Positions 53,000 through 61,910 of a stretch of DNA of 64,000 nt are shown here, piece after piece. This DNA comes from Myxococcaceae bacterium (lineage in GTDB: Bacteria; Myxococcota; Myxococcia; Myxococcales; Myxococcaceae). Numbering within the stretch: position 1 is the stretch's first letter; every line of letters starts with the position of its first letter. The stretch lies in contig JAIBBR010000002.1 of NCBI GenBank assembly GCA_019694575.1, positions 31,350 to 95,349 of the forward strand, read 5' to 3'. The notes beneath the pieces were generated by a model, which made no database searches, was not told where the DNA came from, and saw nothing but the letters and a program-made list of their open reading frames with translations. Both the position numbers and the translations under genes were made by a program.

Positions 53000-54307
53000 A
53001 TGCGGCTTTTCTCGATGGCGGTTTTGTGCGGCGTGGTGCCTTTGTGGGCGTGCGGCGTGGGTGCCCCCAAGCCCACCTATCACCAGAACATCAAACCCAT
53101 TGTCGAGAGCCGTTGTGTGGGGTGTCACCAGCCCGACGGTATCGCACCGTTTTCGCTCACCGATTATGGGCAAGTCTCGGCGATGGCGGCGTCGGTCAAG
53201 GAGGCGGTGGTGTCTCGCCGCATGCCTCCTTATTTGGCCGGCCCCCACTGCGCCGAGTACGTCGACAACCAGCGCCTGACTGATGAAGAAGTGCAGAGTA
53301 TTGCCACCTGGGCAGACAACGGCGTGTTGGAGGGTACGCCCACGGCTTCGACCCAGGCTGTCGAAAATGGCGCGCCGCAGGGGTTGACCCGGGTCGACAT
53401 GAAAATGTCGATGGCCGAGCCGTACGTGCCGACGCAGAGCCCCGACGACTACCGCTGCTTCGTGCTCGACTGGAAAGAGACGACGAAGCGATATGTGGTG
53501 GGCATGAATGTGGTGCCGGGCAACCGAAAAATCGTGCACCATGTCATCGCGTATTTGGTGGGGCCTGACGACGCGGCGAAGTACGAGAAGCTCGACGCCG
53601 ACACGCCGGGCGCGGGCTACACCTGTTTCGGAGGCCCTGGGGGGCCTGCGCGTTCGGGCTGGCTCGGTGCGTGGGCGCCAGGAGGTATCGCCGCGATGTA
53701 CCCGGCTGACACCGGCATTCCCGTTTTGCCGGGCAGCAAAGTGGTGCTTCAGGTGCACTACAACGTGCAGGTGCCGATGCAGGGAGTTGACGACTTGACG
53801 TCGATTGAGCTCGCCATTGCGCCCGAGGTGAAAAAGCGCGCGGCGATTATTCCGTGGACCAACCCGCGGTGGATGGACGCCGGCGGCATGCCGATACCTG
53901 CTTATGAGCCTTCGGTGTCGCATGCCTTTTCGTATGACCCTTCGGGCGTGCTGGGGTGGGTGTCAGGTGGCGCGTTGCCCGGCGGTATTGCGTTTCGGGT
54001 GTGGTCGGCCGCGACGCATCAGCATTTGCTCGGCACTTCGAGTCGGTTGGAAATTGAGCATGCGGACGGAAGCAACGAGTGTTTGCTCGACATTCCCCGG
54101 TGGGACTTTCACTGGCAGCGCAGCTATGGCTTTAGTCGGCCGAAAATTATGCGCCCAGGTGACAAGTTGAAAATCAGCTGCCAGTGGGACAACAGCGCCC
54201 AGAATCAGCCGGTGGTGAATGGTGAGAAGCTGTTGCCGCGCGCGGTGGAGTGGGGCGAGGGCACGACCGACGAGATGTGTCTGGGGGTGCTCTATGTTTC
54301 GGAGTGA
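53000..54307 (+). CDS. Cytochrome c/copper type II monooxygenase-like protein
   Basis: A lipoprotein- or secretion-type signal (MAVLCGVVPLWACG) leads to a heme c motif CVGCH (39-43) in a mini-cytochrome with the distal Met region RRMPPYLAG. The second half has the two-domain copper monooxygenase pattern: HHVIAYLV (His pair), LQVHYNVQV, TNPRW, HQHLLGTSS and CLLDIPRWDFHWQRSYGF. This fused layout is frequent in Myxococcota. ATG at 53000 is preferred to the GTG at 52958, which overlaps the prs stop. The oxidised substrate is unknown; electrons may arrive through its own heme. A short low-complexity repeat follows. Confidence 0.85.
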   Translation: MRLFSMAVLCGVVPLWACGVGAPKPTYHQNIKPIVESRCVGCHQPDGIAPFSLTDYGQVSAMAASVKEAVVSRRMPPYLAGPHCAEYVDNQRLTDEEVQSIATWADNGVLEGTPTASTQAVENGAPQGLTRVDMKMSMAEPYVPTQSPDDYRCFVLDWKETTKRYVVGMNVVPGNRKIVHHVIAYLVGPDDAAKYEKLDADTPGAGYTCFGGPGGPARSGWLGAWAPGGIAAMYPADTGIPVLPGSKVVLQVHYNVQVPMQGVDDLTSIELAIAPEVKKRAAIIPWTNPRWMDAGGMPIPAYEPSVSHAFSYDPSGVLGWVSGGALPGGIAFRVWSAATHQHLLGTSSRLEIEHADGSNECLLDIPRWDFHWQRSYGFSRPKIMRPGDKLKISCQWDNSAQNQPVVNGEKLLPRAVEWGEGTTDEMCLGVLYVSE

Positions 54308-54335
54308 GCAGGGGAGTTTCGCGTGCGCGTTCGGT

Positions 54336-54390
54336 GACGGGGACAGGTACGGGTAGGGAGTGAGTACGGGTAACGGGTACAGGTATAGGA
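54336..54390. repeat. Degenerate ACGGGTACAGGT low-complexity repeat
   Basis: About nine imperfect units of ACGGGT/ACAGGT and close variants in the 90-base gap between two converging genes. It looks like slippage-derived filler; no secondary structure or T-run is evident. Confidence 0.6.
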
Positions 54391-54397
54391 AACCGTC

Positions 54398-55276
54398 TTA
54401 CGGTGCCGGCGCGGTGCAAGGTAACCCGTCGCAGCTTTCGACATAAAGACCGCTCAACGGCAACAGCGTGCTGGGGCCCGAGTGCTGCAATTCGGCTTTC
54501 TCTGACGTGCCGCTGCGCATGTCGACGTCGAGCGCCCAGCTGTGGTTGGGCGCGCAGGCGAGCCGGGCGGTGGTGCCGTTGGGCAACCACCATGCATATT
54601 CCACCGGGCAGGGGCTTTCGCGGCGCACTTCAGTGGCGTCGTGGGCCTGAAAAGCGAAGACACCCGTGGCGGCCACCAGCAGCACCAGCGAGCCATCATC
54701 ATTGGCGATTAAGCCCGTGGGGCTGGTGAGGCCTTGTTTGAGCGAGGTGGAGCCGGCCACTTGTCCGCTTTTGCGCAGCGAAGTCACTTGGCCATCGACG
54801 CCGAGAATCACCACGCCTTCTTTCACGCCGACCAGCGTGGTGGGCGCGAATTGTGCGAGGAGCGAGGGCTCGGCTTGCTCATTCCAATAAAGCAGTTGCG
54901 GCGGTTGCTCAGCCGAAGCACGGGTGGCGAGCCAAAGTGTGCCTTGCCCATCGAACGCCGCCCGGGTGATGCCTTGCAGCGAATGTTTTTGCGCGTCGCC
55001 GTTGGCATGGCACCACACCAACTCACTCGCTGAGTACGAGACGAGGTTCTTTAGGTCCCACGAGACGGCGTAACCCAGGCGAGGCGCCGCCAGGTTTTTC
55101 AGCACGCAGCTGTTGAGCGCACCGAAATGTGAGTCGGTGGTGGGAGAGCTCACCAAGAACGGCAAGCTCGAGGTGATGAGGTAGAGCACCCCGCCCAACG
55201 TGCCGGCGAGGGCCAGCGAGACCCACCAGGTGGGCAAAAGTTTTCTTGCAGGTCTCTTGGTACTCGTGACGTTCAC
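54398..55276 (-). CDS. Membrane-anchored protein, beta-propeller-like
   Basis: A 292-residue protein with one N-terminal membrane segment (~18-40, WVSLALAGTLGGVLYLITSSLPF) and a periplasmic domain containing repeated blades (GDAQKHSLQGITRAAFDGQGTLWLATRA, LVGVKEGVVILGVDGQVTSLRKSG, GLIANDDGSLVLLVAATGVFAFQA). A Cys-containing tail follows (SCDGLPCTAPAP). No enzyme motif. It stands alone between the monooxygenase-like gene and the DUF4143-type ATPase gene. Confidence 0.68.
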   Translation of the reverse strand: MNVTSTKRPARKLLPTWWVSLALAGTLGGVLYLITSSLPFLVSSPTTDSHFGALNSCVLKNLAAPRLGYAVSWDLKNLVSYSASELVWCHANGDAQKHSLQGITRAAFDGQGTLWLATRASAEQPPQLLYWNEQAEPSLLAQFAPTTLVGVKEGVVILGVDGQVTSLRKSGQVAGSTSLKQGLTSPTGLIANDDGSLVLLVAATGVFAFQAHDATEVRRESPCPVEYAWWLPNGTTARLACAPNHSWALDVDMRSGTSEKAELQHSGPSTLLPLSGLYVESCDGLPCTAPAP

Positions 55277-55356
55277 TGGCGATGGGGCGTTAGCATTTTT
55301 TCAAGTGGGCAACTGCGGTGGGGTTTAAGGAACTTTGGCCATTCTGGCGGTAAGCC

Positions 55357-56598
55357 TCAGGAGGTCAACCAGAGCGCGTTGAGTGGAACGGCCTGCAGTG
55401 TCGGCCCGAACGGGAGCACCGAAGCCCCCGCGTAAAATACCAGCCCGTGGTGAAATCGGTCGCCAACTCTCGCGGCGAGGTGGCGTAGGCCGGCGAAATC
55501 TTCGTTTCGAACCGTCTCGGCGCTTTTCACTTCGATACCGACGATACGGCCGTCATCGGCTTCGAGAACACCATCGACCTCGATGCCGTCGCGGGTTCTG
55601 AAATGCGACAATGTGGCGCGGGTCTCGGCCCAACCCAGTTGTCGCGCGAGCTCTGCCAAAACGAAGTTTTCAATGAGTGGTCCGATGGCCGCGTCATCTT
55701 TAAGCAGGCGTTTGAGCGTTTTCCCCTGCAGAAATACGCACAGGCCGGTGTCGACAAAGAGAACTTTTCGCATTTGAACTGATCGGGCGGTGGCCGAATT
55801 GCTCCATGCGGGTAAACGCTTGATGAGAAACACTTCTTCGAAGAGGGCGAGATACCGTTCGACGCTCGTGGCAGGTAGGCCCGCGTCTGAAGCCAGTCGT
55901 TCGACCTTGAGCAATTGCGCGGATAACCAGGCCATCGCTTTGAGCAGGTGATGAAGCGCATCGCTGCGGCGAATGTCGGCGAGTTGTGAAACATCGCGAT
56001 CGACGAGGTCATGTGCATAGGCAGCGAAGAAACGTGCACGCCGGCCTTCATCACGGCGCGTCGCCTCGGGAAAACCTCCGCGGCAAAGCCGTTCGGTGAG
56101 CTCGTCTCTTGCGGTGAGCCCATCGGTCACGAACCGAGGATTGTCCGAAAAAACTGCGTCGATGAACCGTTCTCGGCGCGCTTCGAGCTCACCTTGAGAG
56201 AAGGGCCAGAGCTCCAAGGTCTCCATGCGCCCGACGAGGGCATCGGGGAGCGACTGCAACCCAAGAATCCGCGCTGACCCGGTGAGCAGAAACTGACCAG
56301 GGCGCCGCTCGCGATCGACCGCAGCTTTCACCGCCAGCATCAATTCAGGGGCTCGTTGAACCTCATCAATCGCCAGGAGCCCAGAGTGCCGAACGAACCG
56401 GTTTGGGTCGGCCTTCGCCGCCGCTAAGGTCGAGCCATCATCGAGCGTTCGTTCTTCTCTAGCGGGCCAGCCCTTCATTACCGAGTGGACCAGCGTGCTC
56501 TTGCCTGCTTGACGGGCGCCATTGACGGCGACCACCCGGGTGTCGGCCAGTGCGGTCAAAACGGCTGACTGCAGGTGACGAGAGATAAGCTTTGACAT
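55357..56598 (-). CDS. AAA ATPase with DUF4143-type C-terminus
   Basis: A 413-residue ATP-binding protein. Walker A GARQAGKST (27-35), Walker B LLAIDEVQRAPEL, sensor LLTGSARILGL and the RLPAWSN/RKVLFVDTGL segments are typical of AAA_14 + DUF4143 proteins; the last ~110 residues contain the nuclease-like IEVDGVLEADDGRIVGIEVKSAETV (E/D-x-D...E-x-K pattern). These proteins are common in mobile or defence-like contexts; their biochemical role is unclear. The Met at 56598 (MSKLISRH) suits the family. Four 23-bp direct repeats lie 21-112 bases upstream. A C-terminal fragment of another such gene lies at 22.5 kb. Confidence 0.9.
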   Translation of the reverse strand: MSKLISRHLQSAVLTALADTRVVAVNGARQAGKSTLVHSVMKGWPAREERTLDDGSTLAAAKADPNRFVRHSGLLAIDEVQRAPELMLAVKAAVDRERRPGQFLLTGSARILGLQSLPDALVGRMETLELWPFSQGELEARRERFIDAVFSDNPRFVTDGLTARDELTERLCRGGFPEATRRDEGRRARFFAAYAHDLVDRDVSQLADIRRSDALHHLLKAMAWLSAQLLKVERLASDAGLPATSVERYLALFEEVFLIKRLPAWSNSATARSVQMRKVLFVDTGLCVFLQGKTLKRLLKDDAAIGPLIENFVLAELARQLGWAETRATLSHFRTRDGIEVDGVLEADDGRIVGIEVKSAETVRNEDFAGLRHLAARVGDRFHHGLVFYAGASVLPFGPTLQAVPLNALWLTS

Positions 56599-56618
56599 GC
56601 CTGCACACACTATCTTGC

Positions 56619-56710
56619 AAGTGGTGGGTTTGCCATGGGTTAAGTGGTGGATTTGCCATTAATCAAGTGGTGGTTTTGCCATGCATCAAATGGGGGATTT
56701 GCCTCACCCG
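56619..56710. repeat. Four tandem 23-bp direct repeats upstream of ATPase gene
   Basis: Units start at 56619, 56642, 56665 and 56688, each AAGTGGTGGxTTTGCCATxxxTC-like, the fourth more diverged. The period is exactly 23, about two helical turns, so a protein could bind one face of the DNA four times. They sit between the ATPase start (minus strand) and the XRE module, and read on the minus strand each unit contains ATGGCAAATCCACCACTT. They may be operators or part of an untranslated leader; there are no spacers, so this is not a CRISPR array. Confidence 0.85.
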
Positions 56711-56767
56711 GCTCTTGCGCCCACGACCAGCCTATTCACACGCGCCCTTTGTTGGTGTCTGCTGTTT

Positions 56768-56796
56768 TTGACATAAAGAATGAAATTTCATACATC
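56768..56796 (+). promoter_or_regulatory. Promoter and palindromic operator of XRE module
   Basis: TTGACA (56768-56773), 17-base spacer, then TACATC as a poor -10. The spacer holds a perfect 12-base palindrome ATGAAATTTCAT (56780-56791). This is 15 bases upstream of the membrane-protein start, the normal position for autorepression by the XRE regulator encoded second in the pair. The base composition here is AT-rich compared with neighbours. Confidence 0.6.
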
Positions 56797-56805
56797 GCTC
56801 ATGGT

Positions 56806-57204
56806 ATGAAAACACGCTGGTCTTACAATTGGGTGTTGGCGGGACTCGTTGGGGTCGGTCTTCCGCTTTCTATCTACGGCACGGTCATCGGGGCGCGCGG
56901 GCCGCACCCTGTTCTCATCGTTCAATTGGTGTTGTTGACGGGCGGGCTGCTCTTGGCACTGAGAGCCAAGAGTCAGTTGGGTGTACGAGACGAACGAGAA
57001 ACGAGCATCGCGGTGAAGGCGTCGACGCTTTCTTTCCACAGTGCCTTGGTCATCGCCATGCTTGCCACTGCAGTCCTTCACTTCTTCGTAGAGGAACCGA
57101 CGGTGCCCTTTCGGTGGCTGGCTGACGCACCGGGTTTATTTTTGCTGACCCAACTGGGCATCAAGTGTGTGTCTGAAGCGGTAATGCTCGGTCGCGAAGA
57201 ATGA
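56806..57204 (+). CDS. Small four-helix membrane protein paired with XRE regulator
   Basis: A 132-residue protein with about four membrane helices ([77 protein letters not shown]) and a short charged loop with [13 protein letters not shown]. Similar DUF2178/DUF3796-type proteins are found next to short XRE regulators in many bacteria, but their role is unknown. ATG at 56806 is used because the frame upstream runs through the 23-bp repeats and the promoter. It overlaps the regulator by four bases (ATGA). Confidence 0.8.
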   Translation: MKTRWSYNWVLAGLVGVGLPLSIYGTVIGARGPHPVLIVQLVLLTGGLLLALRAKSQLGVRDERETSIAVKASTLSFHSALVIAMLATAVLHFFVEEPTVPFRWLADAPGLFLLTQLGIKCVSEAVMLGREE

Positions 57205-57413
57205 GTCACGAGTCGCTCAATAACTCGATTCGTCGACTGCGTTTCGAGCACGGCGAGCTCACCCAAGAAGAGTTGGCCAAGAAAGTGAAAGTCACCCGCC
57301 AAACCATCGTGGCATTAGAAGCCAACAAGTATGTGCCGTCTCTGGTTCTGGCCATGCGCATCGCCAAAGTGTTCAGAATACCGGTGGAGCAGGTATTCGA
57401 ATTGTCGAAGTAG
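57201..57413 (+). CDS. Short XRE-family transcriptional regulator
   Basis: A 70-residue single helix-turn-helix protein: [61 protein letters not shown]. This is the compact YgzD/YozG-like XRE type, with only the DNA-binding fold. Translationally coupled to the membrane protein, it probably represses the pair through the palindrome upstream. The pair could form a membrane-tethered or signal-responsive switch; direct contact between the two is not shown by the sequence. Confidence 0.92.
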   Translation: MSHESLNNSIRRLRFEHGELTQEELAKKVKVTRQTIVALEANKYVPSLVLAMRIAKVFRIPVEQVFELSK

Positions 57414-57450
57414 AAGGGAAATGGTGGCGAGCCTGCGGGGTCAATGCCGG

Positions 57451-57490
57451 TACTTCGTTTTGACTTTGCGCGGCTTCGAATCAAACGCGG
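57451..57490 (-). pseudogene. Remnant of a PilZ-gene 3' end
   Basis: These 40 bases match 58376-58415, the end of the PilZ gene, at 34 positions. Read on the minus strand they encode FDSKPRKVKTK, like LDSKPRKVKAK in the intact gene, but the stop codon of the intact copy is replaced by four more codons and no upstream PilZ coding sequence remains. It marks a duplication or rearrangement around the lipoprotein gene between the two copies. Confidence 0.65.
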
Positions 57491-57570
57491 CGCTGACGAC
57501 TTACTACCCTGTCTGGCCTATGAAACGCCCCGCTTGACACCGCCAAGTTGAACGAGACAAAACGCGCGGC

Positions 57571-58356
57571 ATGGCGAGTCGAACGACAGGACTGACCCTC
57601 TGCTGTGTTGTGGTGTCACTCACGTTGTCAGGGTGCGGGCACAACAGAGTCGCGCTCACCAAGGTCTTACCCAACCAAGTGCAGAGCCCGGTTGAGCCCG
57701 CGGCAATGCATGACGCCGTCATTCGCGCGTTGTCTCGGCACGGGTGGGGAGTTGAAAAAGACAGCCCACAGTCGGTCACTGCTCGTCAGTTGAGCAAGGG
57801 TGCGTCGGTCGAAATTGCGGTCGACATGAATGGCGACTCCTTCACCATTCGCTACCTCGAAAGCAATGGTCTGAATGAGAAGACCGAAAATGGCGAAGTG
57901 GTAGAGATATCGCCGTTGTATTCACGCTGGGTTTCTATTTTGTCCAAGTCAATTCGCGACGAAGTTGACCGGCCGGCCCGAGAGGCAGCCGTGGCCGCAA
58001 AGGAAGACGCCGAACTGGCCAAGATGCGAGCGCAAGCTGACGCTCGGCTCATTCGGAGTTTTGTTCTGGCCCGCGAAACTCCCCTGCCGGTGCTGAGGGA
58101 AGCCATCATCAATGCTTTTCGCGAACACGGCTACGATGCCCAGTCAGAAGTCGAAGGAAAATTGGTCGGCCGCTATGCGCGACGCGGAGAGACATTGAGA
58201 GTGGCCGTCGAGTACAGCTCCAAGCAGTTCACCATTCGCTATCTCGAAAGCGACGGGCTGGGAGCGAAGACCGACAAGAACGGGGTAACAGACATCGGCT
58301 CCGTTTACGATCGGTGGACTGCCAATCTCGCCGAGACAATTCAGCGCAAGCTGTGA
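57571..58356 (+). CDS. Lipoprotein with two homologous domains
   Basis: Lipobox SLTLSGCG (Cys22). The mature part consists of two similar ~80-residue domains (about 47-127 and 174-258) joined by an Ala/Glu/Arg helical linker. Each has a helix (MHDAVIRALSRHGWGVE; LREAIINAFREHGYDAQ) and the nearly identical strand FTIRYLESxGLxxKT, followed by SPLYSRW or GSVYDRW. This is a recent-looking internal duplication. The gene sits between an intact PilZ gene and a remnant of its 3' end. Function unknown; the domain pattern suggests ligand binding at the envelope. Confidence 0.78.
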   Translation: MASRTTGLTLCCVVVSLTLSGCGHNRVALTKVLPNQVQSPVEPAAMHDAVIRALSRHGWGVEKDSPQSVTARQLSKGASVEIAVDMNGDSFTIRYLESNGLNEKTENGEVVEISPLYSRWVSILSKSIRDEVDRPAREAAVAAKEDAELAKMRAQADARLIRSFVLARETPLPVLREAIINAFREHGYDAQSEVEGKLVGRYARRGETLRVAVEYSSKQFTIRYLESDGLGAKTDKNGVTDIGSVYDRWTANLAETIQRKL

Positions 58357-58374
58357 AGGGCGAAGTGGCCTCTG

Positions 58375-58707
58375 TTACTTCGCCTTGACTTTGCGCGGCT
58401 TTGAATCGAGCGCAGAAAACAATTCGCGCAAACCCAACGGCGGCTGGGCGAAGCGCACTCCGAACTTGCTGTACACCGACAGTTGTGGGTTACCCGCCTG
58501 TGCCCAGGCCACTTTTCCCTCGAAGGGTACTTCTTTCTCGTCGAGCAAAAAGTAGCCGTGCACCGTCGAGCCGGGCACGAAGACCTGCGGCATTTCAGCC
58601 TGAAAACCGCCGCGCGATACGTCAGCGGTGATGGCGGGAATTTTACGGCCGAAAGAGACAGGCAAGCGAACGCTGCGGCGCAGTGTGTTTCGTCGTTTGG
58701 TGGTCAT
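58375..58707 (-). CDS. PilZ-domain protein (cyclic-di-GMP receptor)
   Basis: A single PilZ domain of 110 residues. The two binding motifs are KRRNTLRRSVRLPVSF (RxxxR type) and DVSRGGF (D/NxSxxG), so cyclic-di-GMP binding is likely. A basic tail KPRKVKAK ends the protein. Met at 58707 (MTTKRRNTLRR) is preferred to 58728. PilZ proteins in myxobacteria affect motility and extracellular matrix. It is convergent with the lipoprotein gene, with an 18-base gap. Confidence 0.9.
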   Translation of the reverse strand: MTTKRRNTLRRSVRLPVSFGRKIPAITADVSRGGFQAEMPQVFVPGSTVHGYFLLDEKEVPFEGKVAWAQAGNPQLSVYSKFGVRFAQPPLGLRELFSALDSKPRKVKAK

Positions 58708-58767
58708 ACCCAAACGGTGACACAGCATTGTCGCAGTTCAAGTTTTTGGACTGAGGGCCCTTGCGCG

Positions 58768-59637
58768 CTACCGCCAGCCGCCCTCGTAAAACAGGCCCTC
58801 GCGCTCGGTGCGAGTGAGCGGGTGATCATAAATGCGCATGTCGTCGATGTAACCGTCGAAAGGTTCAGTTCCCACGCCGGGGTTTTTCGACACGCCAATG
58901 TAGAGCGCTTCGGTATTGGCCGTGGTGTCGAGGGCCAGTTTTCCAGAAGCGGCCAAGCCCATGTCGACATAGGTCGCCACCGTGGCAATGCCGTCGAAAT
59001 TCACCACCACATGGTGCCATTCGTTGTCTGTCAGCGAACGTGTTGAAACGCGGTCTGCGAACTGCCCCGAGAAGTAGGCCAACCCTTCGGGGTTGACGAG
59101 AAGACTGAACCGAGAACCCGCCGCCGTGCCGCCCCAAGAAAACACAGAGCCATAATTGTCGCCCGTAGGCCCGCGGGTTTTGACCCACACCGATACACCC
59201 CGTGCGCTGCTGCCGGTAGGCGCCAAGTGGTTGGCGACCGCAATGTATGAGCTACTGTTGCCGCCGAATTCTCCCGCTTTGGCCGCGGTGCCGAAGCGGT
59301 CTGCTGCCGTGATGACACTGCTCGAGGTGCCATGCACCGCATGGCTGGTCAAATCTTGCCCGTTGCCTCGGTAGTGAGCCAACAACCCCGCGGTCGGCAC
59401 GGCAGGAGGCGTGAAAGTTCCGGCTGGGCCTTGCATGCCCGTGAGGCCCATCGGCCCGGGGTCTCCTTTGGGCCCTGCGGCACCCGAGGCACCTTGCATA
59501 CCGGTTGCGCCCTGAGGGCCGGCTTCTCCCTGAGGGCCCGCTGGCCCTTTCTCGCCTTGAGGACCTGCGGGGCCCGAGCTTGAGCACGCGAAGAAAACCG
59601 CCCCGATGCCGATAAAGAGAAATTTTTTCATGGACAT
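58768..59637 (-). CDS. Collagen-like lipoprotein with LamG/concanavalin-type domain
   Basis: Lipobox [10 protein letters not shown], then 17 or so Gly-X-Y triplets ([40 protein letters not shown]) forming a collagen-like stalk, then a ~200-residue LamG-like jelly roll ([72 protein letters not shown]). The combination is typical of surface adhesins that bind sugars or host proteins. The start is 59637 (MSMKKFLF) or 59631 (MKKFLF). It diverges from the iron-sulfur oxidoreductase gene. Confidence 0.9.
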   Translation of the reverse strand: MSMKKFLFIGIGAVFFACSSSGPAGPQGEKGPAGPQGEAGPQGATGMQGASGAAGPKGDPGPMGLTGMQGPAGTFTPPAVPTAGLLAHYRGNGQDLTSHAVHGTSSSVITAADRFGTAAKAGEFGGNSSSYIAVANHLAPTGSSARGVSVWVKTRGPTGDNYGSVFSWGGTAAGSRFSLLVNPEGLAYFSGQFADRVSTRSLTDNEWHHVVVNFDGIATVATYVDMGLAASGKLALDTTANTEALYIGVSKNPGVGTEPFDGYIDDMRIYDHPLTRTEREGLFYEGGWR

Positions 59638-59732
59638 CAACGCTACGTGGTTTCGCCATGGTGCAAAATTTTTTCGCTGTCGTGGTCGGGGGTTAACGCA
59701 ATGCGGCGTGAGAGGAAAATCTTGGGTATACC

Positions 59733-61910
59733 GTGCCCATGGGTCCACTCTTCACGTTTGCCATTTTGGCCTTAGGGCTGGTGGCGTTCGCCATCATCAT
59801 GAATGGCCGGTTACGGGCGATGTTCGCACTCAAGGGCGAACCCGGTAACCGGTTAGACCAAGTGCCGCGGCGCTTGGCGGCGTTTCTCAAGTTCGGCCTC
59901 GGCCAAAGACGCATGTTGGACAAAGAAGAGCGCCTGCCCGGCGCGATGCACTTCTTCATTTTCTTTGCCTTCATGGTGCTCACCGTGCGCACCGCGATGC
60001 TCTTCGTAATGGGTTTTTCAGAGAGCGCGCTGCACGTGCTGTCGAATTTGAACGACCCTTTTTGGGCCCACTGGCAGGGCCTCAAATGGGCGTACGGCGG
60101 CTACCTTTTCTTGAAAGACCTCGCGGCCGGAGCGGCGCTGCTGGGCGTGCTCTACTTTTTTTACCTGCGCATGGTGGTGAAGCCTGACCGCATGACGCGC
60201 TCTAAAGAAGCGCTGCTGATTTTGGGTTTCATCGGCGCGCTGATGGTGACCGAGCTCTTCTTTGGCGTTTCTCATTTGCGCGAGCAGGGCGTGACGAACA
60301 ACGGCTTTGAGCCAGTGACGGCGGCTTTGGCCATGGTGATGAGCGGCCTGCCCGACGGCGTGGTGCATGCGTTAGGCGTGGCCAGCTTTTGGGTTCACAT
60401 CACCATCATCGTCACCTTCTTGAACTTCTTGCCCAACGGTAAGCACTTTCACGTCATCACCGGCCTGCCGAATATTTTCTTACGCCGGTTGCCCGCCCAA
60501 GACGGCATGTCGTCGAGCGCCAAGCTGCCCACCCCGAATTTAGAAAAAGAAGAGTTCGGCGCCAAAACGTTCATGGACCTGTCGTGGAAGCAAGGCTTCG
60601 ACGTCAACAGCTGCACCGAATGCGGTCGCTGCCAGACGCACTGCCCTACCTATTTGACCGGCAAGCCGCTCACCCACAAAGGCTTGAACCAAGACCTGAA
60701 GCATTTTCTCTGGGACAACGAGCGCCTCATCGCCACCGCCAAGAAGCAAGAAGACGGGCGTTTCGTCGGCAAAGGCAAAGACGGCAAAGAAGCAGACATT
60801 TCGAATTTGGTCGGTGACATCGTCAAGCCCGAAACCGTGTGGGCGTGCACCACCTGCGGTTGGTGCGAGACGGCGTGCCCGGTGTTCATCGAAAACGTGC
60901 CGCGTCTCATCGACATGCGCCGTTACAAGGTGCAGGTCGAAGCCGACTTTCCCGCTGAGCTGCAGCGCGTCTTCGAAGGCATGGAGCGCCAAGGTAACCC
61001 CTGGGGCTTGGGTCAAGAGAAACGCGACGAATGGGAAGGCGAGCTGAAAGTTCCCAAATGGTCTGACGGAGGTGGCCCGTACGAGTACCTCTTCTTCGTC
61101 GGGTGCGCCGGCAGTTACGACGAGCGAATGAAAAAAGTGTCGCGGTCGCTGGTGAAAATTCTGCAAGAGGCAAATGTCAGCTTCGCTACCTTAGGCAAAG
61201 AAGAAGCGTGCACGGGCGATTCTGCCCGCCGCGCTGGCAACGAGTACCTGTACCAAACACTGGCCAAGGCCAACGTCGAGAAGCTGAACGGCTTGAGCGT
61301 GAAAGCGGTCATCACCCAGTGCCCGCATTGCTTCAACACCATCAAGAACGAGTACCCAGAATTTGGCGGCAATTACAAAGTGCTCTCGCACACCGAGTTC
61401 ATCAACGAGCTCTTGCAAACCAAGCGCATCAAGCTGTCGAAGGTGATGAACGAGCGGCTCACCTACCATGACCCCTGCTACCTGGGCCGCCATAACGGCG
61501 TGTACGACGCGCCGCGCGAAGTGTTGAAGGCGATACCGGGTTTGCAGGTGATTGAAATGCAGCGCAGCGAGCGCGAGAGCTTCTGCTGTGGTGCCGGCGG
61601 AGCCCGCATGTGGATGGAAGAGCACATTGGCACGCGCATCAACCACAACCGCGTCAATGAAGCGGCGCTCACCTTGGCCCACGCCAAAGACCCGAGCGTG
61701 CCCATGCCCGACGCCACGAATCGCAAAATGCCAGGCACAGTGGGCGACTACCAAGGCCCTGGTGAAGGTACGGTGGCGGTGGCCTGCCCGTACTGCCACA
61801 CCATGGTGAAAGACGGCATCGCCGACACCTCGCGCGAAGAGACAATGAAGGTGCGCGACATTTCTGAGCTGGTGGCCGAGTCGATGGAGACCAAGCAAGC
61901 CAATGCTTAA
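59733..61910 (+). CDS. EtfD-like membrane iron-sulfur oxidoreductase
   Basis: The N-terminal ~260 residues contain five or six membrane helices like the NarI/heme-b type domain. Two 4Fe-4S clusters follow ([12 protein letters not shown] and [12 protein letters not shown]) and then two CCG domains of heterodisulfide-reductase type ([10 protein letters not shown]...[19 protein letters not shown]...[11 protein letters not shown]). This layout is that of EtfD-like proteins, which pass electrons from electron-transfer flavoprotein to the quinone pool during fatty-acid oxidation. The 725-residue GTG start at 59733 or ATG at 59739 are both possible. The peroxiredoxin gene overlaps its end by eight bases. 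Confidence 0.9.
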   Translation: MPMGPLFTFAILALGLVAFAIIMNGRLRAMFALKGEPGNRLDQVPRRLAAFLKFGLGQRRMLDKEERLPGAMHFFIFFAFMVLTVRTAMLFVMGFSESALHVLSNLNDPFWAHWQGLKWAYGGYLFLKDLAAGAALLGVLYFFYLRMVVKPDRMTRSKEALLILGFIGALMVTELFFGVSHLREQGVTNNGFEPVTAALAMVMSGLPDGVVHALGVASFWVHITIIVTFLNFLPNGKHFHVITGLPNIFLRRLPAQDGMSSSAKLPTPNLEKEEFGAKTFMDLSWKQGFDVNSCTECGRCQTHCPTYLTGKPLTHKGLNQDLKHFLWDNERLIATAKKQEDGRFVGKGKDGKEADISNLVGDIVKPETVWACTTCGWCETACPVFIENVPRLIDMRRYKVQVEADFPAELQRVFEGMERQGNPWGLGQEKRDEWEGELKVPKWSDGGGPYEYLFFVGCAGSYDERMKKVSRSLVKILQEANVSFATLGKEEACTGDSARRAGNEYLYQTLAKANVEKLNGLSVKAVITQCPHCFNTIKNEYPEFGGNYKVLSHTEFINELLQTKRIKLSKVMNERLTYHDPCYLGRHNGVYDAPREVLKAIPGLQVIEMQRSERESFCCGAGGARMWMEEHIGTRINHNRVNEAALTLAHAKDPSVPMPDATNRKMPGTVGDYQGPGEGTVAVACPYCHTMVKDGIADTSREETMKVRDISELVAESMETKQANA

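Noticed and set aside
52289..53923. A 544-codon minus-strand frame
   Set aside because: Covers two well-supported plus-strand genes (prs and the copper protein) and has no recognisable domain.
56619..56710. CRISPR array
   Set aside because: Repeats are contiguous without spacers and no cas gene is present.
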